A stretch of 64,000 nucleotides of DNA. Origin: Pseudomonas sp. GD03944. GTDB taxonomy: Bacteria > Pseudomonadota > Gammaproteobacteria > Pseudomonadales > Pseudomonadaceae. The position numbers and the translations under genes were made by a program. The stretch is taken from contig NZ_JAOCAH010000003.1 in NCBI RefSeq assembly GCF_029839275.1, forward strand, positions 1-64,000, given 5' to 3'. The notes beneath the pieces are model-generated. The model had not been told where the DNA came from. It saw only the letters and a program-made list of their open reading frames with translations, and did no database searches. This document shows positions 25,834 to 35,033 of the stretch, one piece after another; positions within the stretch are counted from its first letter, which is position 1, and each line of letters begins with the position of its first letter.

Positions 25834-26606
25834 TGCGTGCTCAGCATGGCTTTGGGGAGGTAGTGGAGAACGCGCTTCTCCGCCCAGACCACCGCGCCAT
25901 AGGCCAGTACGCCGATGACGGTGAGCATGACGATGGCAACGAACACGCCGGCGGTGTTGCCCTGACCTTCGGAATGCACCAGCAGGAAGCCCAGGCCCTG
26001 GTTGCCACCGACCAGTTCGCCGACGGTCACCCCGATTACCGCCAGGGTCGACGCGATGCGCAGACCGGAGAACAGAGCGGCCATGGCCGACGGAAATTCC
26101 ACCAGGCGGAAGATCTGCCAGCGGCTGGCGTTCATGGTCCGCACGAGGTTGATCATGTCCGGATCAACCGTGCGGATGGCCGAGAGCACGTTGATCATCA
26201 CCGGGAAGAAGACGATCAGGATGGCGATGAGAATCTTCGGGTAGATGGTGTAGCCCAGCCACATGACGAACAGCGGGGCGAAGGCCACCTTGGGCGCTAT
26301 CTGCAAGGCCAGGATGTACGGCGAGAGGATGGCCTCGGCCGCTGGTGAAAGCCCTAGCGAGACGCCAATCGCCACGCCGAGCAGCGCCCCCAGGGCGAAG
26401 CCGACGATGATCTCGAAGGCGGTGATCAGGGTGTGCTGCAGCAGATTGCCGGACTGCCACATCAGCAGGCCTTCCTGGGTGACGCGGCTGAGCGGCGGCA
26501 TGACGAACTCGGGCATGCCGAACAGGCCGGGGCCCCATTGCCAGAGCAGCAGAAAGAGAACCAGCAGGGCGATGCTGCCGAGCATGGACGTGTTGAGGTT
26601 TCTCAT
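25830..26606 (-). CDS. ABC importer permease, NitT/TauT (SsuC/TauC-like)
   Basis: This 258-residue membrane protein has about six hydrophobic segments and the family pattern (VGELVGGNQGLGFLL). It pairs with the ATPase and binding protein of the same operon. Importers of this group carry sulfonates, nitrate, pyrimidine precursors and aromatic acids. The 4-base overlaps with both neighbours indicate tight coupling. Confidence 0.9.
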   Translation of the reverse strand: MRNLNTSMLGSIALLVLFLLLWQWGPGLFGMPEFVMPPLSRVTQEGLLMWQSGNLLQHTLITAFEIIVGFALGALLGVAIGVSLGLSPAAEAILSPYILALQIAPKVAFAPLFVMWLGYTIYPKILIAILIVFFPVMINVLSAIRTVDPDMINLVRTMNASRWQIFRLVEFPSAMAALFSGLRIASTLAVIGVTVGELVGGNQGLGFLLVHSEGQGNTAGVFVAIVMLTVIGVLAYGAVVWAEKRVLHYLPKAMLSTQ

Positions 26607-27625
26607 CGGGCATTTACCTCGGAGGCGGTGACGGGGCTGTTCCGGGCTATGAACTGGTTGCTGTAGAGCTCGTCGAGCGCCGGTTCGCGGGTCACGATGC
26701 CTTCGCTGACATAGAACGTGCGCACCGCATCCAGGCGGGCCGGGTCGATACGGCCGAGCACGGGCTGTCCGGCGTAGACGTACTCGATGTACAGGCGCAT
26801 GGTCCGCTCCAGCAGGTCTTCCTTGCCGGCGTAGGTCGGGACCGCGCGGGCGAAGCTCGCGGCGGCGGCTTCGGGGTCTTCGATGATGTCCTGCAGGCCG
26901 CGCAGGGTGGCGTGGACCACGCCCCGGACGATCTGCGGGTGGTTTTCGATGGCGTCGTCGGAGGCAAGGATGGCCTGGGCCATGCTTTCGAAGACCTGTT
27001 CACGGGGGATCAGGTCGTAGGTGACCCCGGCCTCTTCGGCATTCACCACCCAGTCCGGCACGCCGGCCATGGCCTGGGCCTTGTTCGCCGAAAACAGCTG
27101 CCAGACACCCGATGGCCCGGCGGCCTGGATATCGACGTCGTTCTTGCCCAGGCCGGCCTTGCGCAGCGAGGCGAGCAGGGCGTAGTAGGTGGTGTCGGAG
27201 TAGGACATCACGGTCAGGGTCTTGCCCTTGAGCTCGCTGATCGAGCGGATGTTCTCGCCGGCATTGGTGGCGATCATGGTCACGCCACCGCCGCCGAGTA
27301 TGGCCACTGCACGCACCGGAATGCCGTTCGGGCGAACGATGATCGGTGTGTCACCGATGGCGCCGCCGATCAGGGCGTTACCCGCACCGATCTGCTTGGC
27401 CACATCGACACCGCCCTTGGCCGCGATGAATTTCAGGTCCAGGCCCTCGGCCTCGTAGTAGCCCTTTTCCTTGGCCAGAACCCACGGCGCGAAGGCCGGC
27501 AGGCTGGGTGGAGCGGGCAACAGGTAGGTGACCTTGGTCAGCTCGGCGTGAGCAGGGGCGGTCAGGCTGAGCGCAATGGCGGCCAGCGCCGTATGAGCCA
27601 CGCGCTTGATAGAGGTGGTGAGCAT
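26603..27625 (-). CDS. ABC importer periplasmic binding protein, NitT/TauT family
   Basis: This 340-residue protein has a clear signal peptide ending at APAHA (about residue 27) and a type II binding fold of the SsuA/TauA/NMT1 class (LPAFAPWVLAKEKGYYEAEGLDLKFI). It should fix the substrate specificity of the whole operon, but the ligand cannot be deduced by eye. GGGAG stands 6 bases before the ATG. Confidence 0.88.
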   Translation of the reverse strand: MLTTSIKRVAHTALAAIALSLTAPAHAELTKVTYLLPAPPSLPAFAPWVLAKEKGYYEAEGLDLKFIAAKGGVDVAKQIGAGNALIGGAIGDTPIIVRPNGIPVRAVAILGGGGVTMIATNAGENIRSISELKGKTLTVMSYSDTTYYALLASLRKAGLGKNDVDIQAAGPSGVWQLFSANKAQAMAGVPDWVVNAEEAGVTYDLIPREQVFESMAQAILASDDAIENHPQIVRGVVHATLRGLQDIIEDPEAAAASFARAVPTYAGKEDLLERTMRLYIEYVYAGQPVLGRIDPARLDAVRTFYVSEGIVTREPALDELYSNQFIARNSPVTASEVNAR

Positions 27626-27660
27626 GCGTACTCCCGATTCGATTTTGAGTGGGGCGTCAA

Positions 27661-28512
27661 TCAGTGCAGGTCGAGGTCTTCGCCGACCTTCAGCAGATCC
27701 ATCAGGCGGCCGGCCAACGGGCCGATTTCCGGCAACTTGCGGCGTTCCAGGGGGTTGTCGCGAAACGGCAGGTCAATCTCGATTTCTTCGATGATGGTGC
27801 CGGGGCGTGCGCTCATGACCAGGAGGCGGTCGGACAGGGCGATGGCCTCGACCAGGTCATGGGTGATGAACAATGCGGTTTTCTTCTCTTCGAAAAGCAT
27901 CCGCGCCAGATCCTGTTGCAGAATCATCTTGGTCTGCGCGTCGAGGGCCGAGAATGGTTCGTCGAGAAACAGTACCTGGGGGTCGATCGCCAGGGTGCGG
28001 GCCAGCGCTGCACGTTGACGCATGCCGCCGGACAGCTGGAACGGGTAGTGATCACCGAAACCATGCAGGTGGCAACGCTTGAGCAGGTTTTCAGCGATGG
28101 CGGTGCGCTTCGTTGCTGCCATTCCCTGGATTTCCAGGCCCAGCTCGACGTTCTGCCGAATGCTGCGCCAGGGCATGAGCAGGTCCTTCTGCAGCATGAA
28201 CGCGACCTTGGGTACCGGGCCGCTGACCACTTCGCCACCGACCAGCACTTCACCCCGGGTGGGGAGGTACAGGCCGGAGCCCATATTGAGAATGGTGCTC
28301 TTGCCGCAGCCGGAGGGGCCGATGATCGAGACCACCTCGCCGCGGCGAATGGTGAAGTTCACGTCCTGAATGGCGAAAGGCGCTTCGGATTGTCCCTTGG
28401 TCGAGAACGACTTGCCGACATTACGGAACTCGATTTCGGTAGGGGCATGTTCGGTTTCTGAGTGTGTGGCGTTCCAGGGCGAAGCGATTGCGTACATCTC
28501 TTTCACGGCCAT
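27661..28512 (-). CDS. ABC importer ATPase, NitT/TauT family
   Basis: This 283-residue nucleotide-binding subunit has Walker A (GPSGCGKST), signature LSGGMRQRAALARTL, Walker B (VLFLDEPFSALD) and a switch histidine in FITHDL. It has a longer N-terminus than usual (about 25 residues before the ABC domain). It is the first gene of the catabolic operon, with GAGAG 7-8 bases before its ATG, and follows the AT-rich regulatory region. Confidence 0.92.
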   Translation of the reverse strand: MAVKEMYAIASPWNATHSETEHAPTEIEFRNVGKSFSTKGQSEAPFAIQDVNFTIRRGEVVSIIGPSGCGKSTILNMGSGLYLPTRGEVLVGGEVVSGPVPKVAFMLQKDLLMPWRSIRQNVELGLEIQGMAATKRTAIAENLLKRCHLHGFGDHYPFQLSGGMRQRAALARTLAIDPQVLFLDEPFSALDAQTKMILQQDLARMLFEEKKTALFITHDLVEAIALSDRLLVMSARPGTIIEEIEIDLPFRDNPLERRKLPEIGPLAGRLMDLLKVGEDLDLH

Positions 28513-28934
28513 GGGGAAACTCTCGGGTCTGTCTTATTGGTATTGAACTCCGCTGAGTGCATTAAGAATGCCAGTCACAAAAAGTGCTGATTTAATTTAA
28601 AAATTCTTTATTAATCATGTGGTTATGTCGTGTAAGAAATTTCCTTACGTTTTATATATGGAACATGGTTTTTTATATGGGACAGAATTTCACAGTGTGA
28701 CCGTCGGACGCCGGGAGTGAGCCAGAGGCTGGTGTGCAAGCGGTAACGCTGCCGAGGGACATTTGTTTCATGGGTGAAACCGATGCGGGCTGCGCCGTGC
28801 TCAACATCATGTGCGGGTCGCCGCAGTCCCGATGGCCCGAAAGGCCTTCTTTCGTTTTCTACCTGAGTATCAGGCTGGCGTACCGCGTAGGACGCTGGCT
28901 AAGCTCATCGCTCTATCTGACAGAGGTCCTGTTT
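28513..28934. promoter_or_regulatory. Divergent control region of the catabolic operon and aceK
   Basis: This 422-base region has no gene I can support. Its left part is AT-rich. It holds GTAAG-N7-CTTAC at 28632-28648 and the direct repeats TATATGGAACA (28655-28665) and TATATGGGACA (28674-28684), which are 19 bases apart. These are candidate sites for the IclR regulator of the leftward operon. The frame of AceK remains open into the right part, but the known AceK N-terminus begins at 28935. Confidence 0.45.
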
Positions 28935-30659
28935 ATGCCCCCGTCATGGCCGGCTACCGATATCGCCCAGCAGATACTCGCGGGTTTCGACGACTACCGT
29001 GAGCATTTCCGCCAGATCACCGACGGCGCCCAGGCGCGCTTCGAGCAGGCGCAGTGGCAGGAGGCGCAGCAGGCCTCGGCGGCGCGCATCAACCTGTACG
29101 AGGAAAAGGTCGGTGAAGTCAGCGACGGCCTGCGCCAGCGGTTCAGCGCACAGCTGCTCGACGTCACCCAGTGGCCGCTGGTGAAGAGCGCCTACATCGG
29201 CCTAATCGACTTGCGTTTCGACGACGAACTGGCGGAAACCTGGTTCAACTCGATCTTCTGCAGCCTGTTCAGCCACGACCTGATCAGCGACGGCTGCATG
29301 TTCATCCACACCACCCGGCCGTCGCTGCACGACCGCCAGCGTGCGGCGCAGACCCGTCGCTACCGCTGCGAGCAGAACCTCGGCGACATGCTCCAGGCGA
29401 TCTTTGCCGACTACCGCTTCGCCGTGCCGTTCGCCGACCTGCCGCGGGATCTGGCGCGCCTGGAGCGTCAGTTGCGCGCCAGCCTGCCGGACTGGGTGTG
29501 CAAGGACCCGGTGCTAACGGTGGAACTTTTTTCCTCGGTGCTGTATCGCAACAAGGGCGCCTACCTCGTGGGTCGCGTGTTCACCCAGGACGAACAATGG
29601 CCGCTGGTCATTCCGCTGCTGCATCCCGAGGGTCAGGGTATCCAGGTCGATGCAGCGATCACCGACGAGGCCGAGGTGTCGATCATCTTTTCCTTCACCC
29701 GCTCGTACTTCATGGTCGATGTAGCGATCCCGGCGGAGTTCGTGGGCTTCCTCAAGCGCATCCTGCCGGGCAAGCACATCGCCGAGCTGTACACCTCGAT
29801 CGGCTTCTACAAGCACGGCAAGTCGGAGTTCTACCGGGCGCTGATCAACCACCTGGCGACCACCGACGACAAGTTCATCATGGCCCCCGGCGTGCGCGGC
29901 ATGGTGATGAGCGTGTTCACCCTGCCGGGGTTCAACACGGTGTTCAAGATCATCAAGGACCGCTTCTCGCACGCCAAGAGCGTCGACCGCAATACGGTGA
30001 TCGAGAAGTACCGCCTGGTGAAAAGCGTGGACCGGGTAGGGCGCATGGCCGACACCCAGGAATTCGCCGATTTCCGCTTTCCCCTGAGCAAGTTCGAGCC
30101 CGAGTGCCTGGCCGAGCTGCTGGAGGTGGCGCCGTCCACCGTGGTGGTCGAGGGCCACAGCGTGCTGGTGCGCCACTGCTGGACGGAACGGCGCATGACA
30201 CCGCTCAACCTGTATGTCGAGAACGCCAGCGAAACCCAGGTGCGCGAGGCGCTGGACGATTACGGCCTGGCGATCAAGCAACTGGCGGCGGCCAACATCT
30301 TCCCCGGCGACATGCTGCTGAAGAACTTCGGCGTCACCCGCCATGGCCGCGTGGTGTTCTACGACTACGACGAGATCTGCTACCTCACCGAGGTCAATTT
30401 CCGGCGCATTCCGCCCCCCCGTTACCCCGAGGACGAAATGTCCTCCGAACCCTGGTACTCGGTCGCTCCGCTGGACGTGTTCCCCGAGGAGTTTCCGCCG
30501 TTCCTGTTCGCCGATATCCGCCAGCGCCGGCTGTTCAGCCAGCTGCATGGCGACCTGTACGACGCCGATTACTGGAAGGGCCTGCAAGCGGTCATCCGGG
30601 CCGGCAAGGTCATCGATGTATTCCCCTATCGCCGCAGAGTCGACCAAGACCCCCAATGA
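28935..30659 (+). CDS. aceK: Isocitrate dehydrogenase kinase/phosphatase
   Basis: This 574-residue bifunctional enzyme reversibly phosphorylates isocitrate dehydrogenase and so divides carbon between the Krebs cycle and the glyoxylate shunt during growth on acetate or fatty acids. The ATP-binding loop APGVRGMV (317-324), lysine K338 and the catalytic D459, N464 and D477 ([11 protein letters not shown] ... DYDE) are present. The N-terminus aligns with the P. aeruginosa protein as I remember it, which fixes the ATG at 28935; AGAGG lies about 9 bases upstream. The stop overlaps the next gene by 4 bases. Confidence 0.96.
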   Translation: MPPSWPATDIAQQILAGFDDYREHFRQITDGAQARFEQAQWQEAQQASAARINLYEEKVGEVSDGLRQRFSAQLLDVTQWPLVKSAYIGLIDLRFDDELAETWFNSIFCSLFSHDLISDGCMFIHTTRPSLHDRQRAAQTRRYRCEQNLGDMLQAIFADYRFAVPFADLPRDLARLERQLRASLPDWVCKDPVLTVELFSSVLYRNKGAYLVGRVFTQDEQWPLVIPLLHPEGQGIQVDAAITDEAEVSIIFSFTRSYFMVDVAIPAEFVGFLKRILPGKHIAELYTSIGFYKHGKSEFYRALINHLATTDDKFIMAPGVRGMVMSVFTLPGFNTVFKIIKDRFSHAKSVDRNTVIEKYRLVKSVDRVGRMADTQEFADFRFPLSKFEPECLAELLEVAPSTVVVEGHSVLVRHCWTERRMTPLNLYVENASETQVREALDDYGLAIKQLAAANIFPGDMLLKNFGVTRHGRVVFYDYDEICYLTEVNFRRIPPPRYPEDEMSSEPWYSVAPLDVFPEEFPPFLFADIRQRRLFSQLHGDLYDADYWKGLQAVIRAGKVIDVFPYRRRVDQDPQ

Positions 30660-32707
30660 CTGTTCATTCGAAAACCTGGTTCAACGCCGTCGCCGGCATC
30701 TTTCTCACCAGCGGGGCCAGCAGTTCGCTGGCCGACACCACCGACGAAACGTCGGTTGCCGAAACCGCTCCGTTGATCATCACCTCGCCCCGCACCAGCA
30801 GCCGCTGGCTGACCGCCCCCGCGGCGGTCAGCGCGGTGGATGCCCAGGACGCTCCCGGCGAGCAGAACCTGGCGCTGGACCGCCTGCTGGCGCCGGTGCC
30901 CGGGGTGTTCAGCCAGAACCGCTACAACCTCGCCCAGGGCCTGCGCCCGTCGATTCGCGGCTTTGGCGCCCGGGGCAACTTCGGCGTGCGCGGGGTGCGG
31001 GTGCTGGTCGATGGCGTGCCGCTGACCATGCCCGACGGGCAGACCGAACTGGACGGCCTCGACCTCGGGCTGGTGGAACGCATGGAAGTCATCCGCGGGC
31101 CGGCATCGGTGCTGTATGGCAACGCCGCCGGCGGCGTGCTGGCGATCCAGACCCGGGAACCGACGGCCGAGCCCCATGCCGCGGTGGAACTGAGCGGTGG
31201 CGAACTGGGCTACCGGCGCCTGCGCGCCGAGGCCTCGGGCATGCACGACAACCTGGGCGGGCTGCTGGCCTTCAACAGCACGCAGCTGGATGCCTACCGC
31301 GAGCACTCCCGGGCGGAAACCAACAGCCTGACCGGCAAGCTGCGCTGGTACAGCGATGCCGGCCGGCTGGGCCTGAGCTTCAATGCCATCGACAACCGCG
31401 CCGAAGACCCGGGCGGCCTGACCGCCGCCGAAGTACGGGCCGACCGCAACCAGGCGGCGCCGAACAACCTGCGTTTCGATGCCGACGAGTACATCCGCCA
31501 GCAGCGCCTGGCGCTGGTCTGGGACGGCTTCGCCAGCGGCGCCGACGAGTACCAGCTGCGCAGCTACGTGGCGCGCCGCGAGTTCGGCAATCGCCTGTCG
31601 TTCACCAACGGCGGGCAGACCACCTTCGATCGCCTGTCCGGCGGGGTGGGCGGGCAGTACAGCCATCACCGCGAGATGCTCGGGCTGCCGCACAAGCTGA
31701 CGGTGGGCTTCGACGTGGAAACCCAGGAGGACGACCGTCGCCGCTACGACAACCTGCTGGGCACCCGGGGCAACCTGACCCAGCGCCAGGACGAGTCGGC
31801 CGACAGCAGCGGCCTGTTCATCGAGGACGAGATCACTCTCAGCGACAAGTGGCAGGCCACCCTTGGCCTGCGGTACGACAAGGTGCGCCTGGCGGTGGAC
31901 GACCGCTTTCTCGCCGACGGCCGCGACGACTCCGGCTCGCGCAACCTGGAGGACTGGAACTACAGCCTGGGCCTGAGCTACCGGTTGAGCGCGCACCAGT
32001 CGCTGTACGGGCGGATTTCCACCTCCTTCGAAACGCCCACCGTTAACGAGCTGGCCAACCCCGGGGGGGGCGGTTTCAACCCGGGCCTGAGCCCGGCCCA
32101 GGCGCTGAACCGGGAGATCGGCCTGAAAGGCGAGTGGTCGACCCTGCGCTACGAACTGGCGCTGTTCAGCATGGACCTGGAAGACGAACTGGTGACCTTC
32201 ACCTTGCCCGGGCAGCCGGGGCGCAATTTCTACCGCAACGCCGGGGAATCCAGCCGCGACGGCCTGGAAGCCAGCCTGCAGTGGCAGTGGCACGAGCGCT
32301 GGCGCCTGACCACGGCCTACACCTACAGCCGTTATCGCTTCGACCAGTACCAGGTGGCAGGCACCGATCTGCAGGGCAATCACATCGCCGGCCTGCCGCG
32401 CCAGACGCTGTTCGCCGAACTCGGCTACGAGCACGAAGGGGCGTACGCGCGGCTGAATGTCAGCGCCTTCGACCACATGTTCGCCGACGACCGCAACGAC
32501 GTGCGGGTGCCGGGTTATGCGCTGACCAACCTGCGCCTGGGCAAGCGCTTCGATGTCGGCGAGCAGAGCTGGGAGCCGTACCTGGGCGTCGACAACCTGC
32601 TGGATCGGCGTTACTTCGACAACGTGCGGATCAACGACGCCAACGGTCGCTACTTCGAACCCGGCCCGGGCCGCACCCTGTACGTGGGGATGCGCGCGAC
32701 GTTCTGA
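30656..32707 (+). CDS. TonB-dependent outer-membrane receptor, PqqU/YncD-like
   Basis: This 683-residue protein has a signal peptide ending near SSSLA, a plug domain ([43 protein letters not shown]) and a 22-strand barrel that ends in phenylalanine. The similarity to E. coli YncD, now known as the pyrroloquinoline quinone receptor PqqU, is strong ([25 protein letters not shown]). It may therefore import PQQ, a cofactor for periplasmic dehydrogenases; this assignment is by family. Its ATG overlaps the aceK stop (ATGA), so the two are translationally coupled. Confidence 0.85.
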   Translation: MTVHSKTWFNAVAGIFLTSGASSSLADTTDETSVAETAPLIITSPRTSSRWLTAPAAVSAVDAQDAPGEQNLALDRLLAPVPGVFSQNRYNLAQGLRPSIRGFGARGNFGVRGVRVLVDGVPLTMPDGQTELDGLDLGLVERMEVIRGPASVLYGNAAGGVLAIQTREPTAEPHAAVELSGGELGYRRLRAEASGMHDNLGGLLAFNSTQLDAYREHSRAETNSLTGKLRWYSDAGRLGLSFNAIDNRAEDPGGLTAAEVRADRNQAAPNNLRFDADEYIRQQRLALVWDGFASGADEYQLRSYVARREFGNRLSFTNGGQTTFDRLSGGVGGQYSHHREMLGLPHKLTVGFDVETQEDDRRRYDNLLGTRGNLTQRQDESADSSGLFIEDEITLSDKWQATLGLRYDKVRLAVDDRFLADGRDDSGSRNLEDWNYSLGLSYRLSAHQSLYGRISTSFETPTVNELANPGGGGFNPGLSPAQALNREIGLKGEWSTLRYELALFSMDLEDELVTFTLPGQPGRNFYRNAGESSRDGLEASLQWQWHERWRLTTAYTYSRYRFDQYQVAGTDLQGNHIAGLPRQTLFAELGYEHEGAYARLNVSAFDHMFADDRNDVRVPGYALTNLRLGKRFDVGEQSWEPYLGVDNLLDRRYFDNVRINDANGRYFEPGPGRTLYVGMRATF

Positions 32708-32713
32708 GGCCTG

Positions 32714-32780
32714 TCGCGGCTAAAGCCCCTCCCACACAGGTGGCCCACACAGGCGGCTGTGGGAGGCGCTTCAGCGGCGA
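32714..32780. repeat. REP pair (BIME-like)
   Basis: Two inverted REP units, TCGCGGCTAAAGCCCCTCCC and its counterpart ending GCGCTTCAGCGGCGA, flank a short spacer containing CCACACAGG-type repeats. The pair starts 7 bases after the TonB-receptor stop and is related to the hairpin at 6711-6760. It can act as an mRNA 3' stabiliser or transposase-mobilised REP element. Confidence 0.85.
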
Positions 32781-32914
32781 GCTTTTCATATCGGCTCGGC
32801 GCAGACGTCCTACGACCGCTCGGCATGAAAGGCGGGCGTTTTGCCGCACTTTCATCTAGGCTTGGGTCAGGTACCCTGAGTACCCAGTCGATGTCCTTGG
32901 CAGGAGGAAGTCTC

Positions 32915-33049
32915 ATGATCGCCAAGATGCAAAACACCCTGGAAGACCTGCTGGTTGCCCTCGGTCTGCTGGAACGGCCGCAACCGCAGCCTGTCCCGGT
33001 ACGCAACAACCCTCCGCGCGAGCCCCAGGCTCCGCGTCGTCGCCGCTGA
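32915..33049 (+). CDS. Predicted 44-residue small basic protein
   Basis: This short frame begins MIAKMQNTLEDLLVALGLLERPQ and has a proline- and arginine-rich tail. A near-perfect AGGAGG site precedes the ATG by about 7 bases. The N-terminal half is an amphipathic helix. I do not recognise its function. Two overlapping palindromes just upstream (TCAGG-N3-CCTGA at 32867-32879 and GGTAC-N5-GTACC at 32870-32884) suggest its own regulated promoter. Confidence 0.6.
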   Translation: MIAKMQNTLEDLLVALGLLERPQPQPVPVRNNPPREPQAPRRRR

Positions 33050-33390
33050 TTCACGCGGCGTCCACCGTGTCCGTCCTGCCCGTCCGGCAGGCGGCGTTCC
33101 AGAGCGGGTGAGCACCGTTAGCCGGCGTTCATCCCCATTCTGTTCGGGCCTGTTCAGGCCGTCATCTACCTGCGTTTTTACCTGCGTCACATGCCGACCT
33201 TCGGCTGCCTGTCGCGAGGCGCTTGGGTATTGGACTTTCCGCTGAGAGCGTTCCTTGTCGCGCGGACCTATTCTGCAAGCAGTATCAATCGGTTAGGGGC
33301 GACATTGCTGGCACTGTGCCAAGTCTGTGCTAGACCTAATGATTGTGGGCCGGGAAGTACACATCACCTTCAACGACAGGGATTGCAGCA
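33050..33390. other. Intergenic region upstream of aer
   Basis: No gene is supported in this 341-base stretch. A 6-bp-stem hairpin (33075-33091) without a T tract follows the small gene. An ATCAA half-site (33284-33288) is all I find of a possible Anr box, although aer is Anr-controlled in some pseudomonads. The aer ribosome-binding site AGGGA lies at the right end. Confidence 0.4.
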
Positions 33391-34956
33391 ATGCGCCAGA
33401 ACCTCCCAGTGACCCAGCGCGAACGCACCTTCGCGGGAAATGAGCGACTGATTTCCACCACTGATCTGAACAGCAAAATCACCTACTGCAATGACGCATT
33501 CGTCGAGATCAGCGGCTTCACTCGCGAAGAGCTGATCGGGCAACCTCACAACCTGGTTCGCCACCCGGACATGCCGCCCGCGGTGTTCGGGCACATGTGG
33601 GACACCATCAAGCAGGGCAAGCCCTGGATGGGGATCGTCAAGAACCGCTCGAAGAATGGCGACTTCTACTGGGTCAGCGCCTACGTCACGCCGATCTACG
33701 AGAACGGCCGCATGGCTGGCTACGAGTCGGTGCGCTCGCTGCCCACCGAGGCGCAGAAGCGCCGGGCCGAAGCGCTGTATGCGCGCCTGCGCAATGGCAA
33801 GGCGCCGGTGCCCAAGCTGGAATACCTGACCTACGACCTGCTGCGTTCCTGGCCGCTGATCCTGGCGGGACTGGTGATCCTCGGCGCCCATTACGTGCTC
33901 AGTGGCGCCTGGCTGATGGCGTTTATCCTGGCCACCCTGTTCGCCCTGGGTTCCTACCAGCTGTACAGCAAGCGCCAGCTGATTCGCAAAACCCTCGCCG
34001 ACCACCCCAAAGCCTTCACCAGCGCCCTGGTGGCCCTGACCTACAGCGACAACCGCGGCGCCCAGGCCTTGCTCGACATGGCGATGATCAGCGAGGAGGC
34101 GCGCCTGCAGACGGCCCTGACGCGCCTGGAAGACGCCGGGGTCAACGTCAAGAAACACGCCGCCCAGGCTGCCGGGCTGGCGCGTTCGGGGGCCGAGTTG
34201 CTGGACCAGCAGCGGGTGGAAACCGACCAGTCGGCCACGGCGATCAACCAGATGGCAGCGACCATCCAGGAGGTCACGCACAACGTGCAGAGCACCTCCC
34301 ACGCCGCCGAGGAAGCCGAGCACCTGGCCCAGCAGGGCCGACAGCTGGCCAGCGGCAGCCTGACCTCCATGCAGCACATGGCCAAGGCGGTGGTGGACAT
34401 CGGCCAGGCAGTCAACGACCTGGCCAATTCGACCCAGTCGATCGGCAGCGTCGCCGACGTGATCACCTCGATCGCCGAACAGACCAACCTCCTGGCCCTG
34501 AACGCAGCCATCGAAGCGGCGCGGGCCGGGGAGCAGGGCCGGGGCTTTGCCGTGGTCGCCGACGAGGTGCGGTCCCTGGCCTCGCGCACCCGCGAATCCA
34601 CCGAGCAGATTCACCAGATCATCGCCTCGTTGCGGGCTGGCGCGGAGCGGGCGGTGGAAACGGCGGGGCGCGGCGAGGAAATTTCCAAGGAGAGTGTGCA
34701 GAGCGTCGAATCGGTGCGTTCTGCCCTGGACGGCATCAGCGAATCGGTCAGCCGCATCACCGGCATGAGCCAGCAGATCGCTGCGGCGTCCGAGCAGCAG
34801 AGCCACGTGGCGGAAGACATCAGCCGGCAGATCACGCGCATCGCTCAGCTCTCCGACCACAGCGCCGGGCAGGCCCACCAGGGCGCCGCCACCGGCAAGG
34901 AACTGGAACAGATGGCCGATTACCTGCATAGTCTGGCGGAACGTTTCAATCGCTGA
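33391..34956 (+). CDS. aer: Aerotaxis receptor (PAS-containing chemoreceptor)
   Basis: This 521-residue chemoreceptor has an N-terminal PAS domain (about 15-110, [20 protein letters not shown]), a hydrophobic anchor (about 145-190) and a cytoplasmic signalling domain. The signalling tip is highly conserved ([21 protein letters not shown]). Aer binds FAD in the PAS domain and guides cells toward oxygen or favourable redox conditions through CheA/CheW. The length matches P. aeruginosa Aer as I recall it. The start at 33391 has AGGGA about 8 bases upstream; 16 upstream codons are open but unlikely to be used. Confidence 0.93.
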   Translation: MRQNLPVTQRERTFAGNERLISTTDLNSKITYCNDAFVEISGFTREELIGQPHNLVRHPDMPPAVFGHMWDTIKQGKPWMGIVKNRSKNGDFYWVSAYVTPIYENGRMAGYESVRSLPTEAQKRRAEALYARLRNGKAPVPKLEYLTYDLLRSWPLILAGLVILGAHYVLSGAWLMAFILATLFALGSYQLYSKRQLIRKTLADHPKAFTSALVALTYSDNRGAQALLDMAMISEEARLQTALTRLEDAGVNVKKHAAQAAGLARSGAELLDQQRVETDQSATAINQMAATIQEVTHNVQSTSHAAEEAEHLAQQGRQLASGSLTSMQHMAKAVVDIGQAVNDLANSTQSIGSVADVITSIAEQTNLLALNAAIEAARAGEQGRGFAVVADEVRSLASRTRESTEQIHQIIASLRAGAERAVETAGRGEEISKESVQSVESVRSALDGISESVSRITGMSQQIAAASEQQSHVAEDISRQITRIAQLSDHSAGQAHQGAATGKELEQMADYLHSLAERFNR

Positions 34957-35033
34957 GTGGCCCGCCGGGCATGGGCCGCTTACGTTCGTCGGCGGCCTAT
35001 GCCGTTTCCGTTGACCTGATCGAAGAGTGTTCC

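Noticed and set aside
29171-30655. N-terminal extension of the TonB receptor frame through aceK
   Set aside because: The receptor's signal peptide begins at 30656. The upstream part is a shifted frame of aceK.
33284-33288. ATCAA considered as half of an Anr box before aer
   Set aside because: The matching TTGAT half-site is missing at the required spacing.
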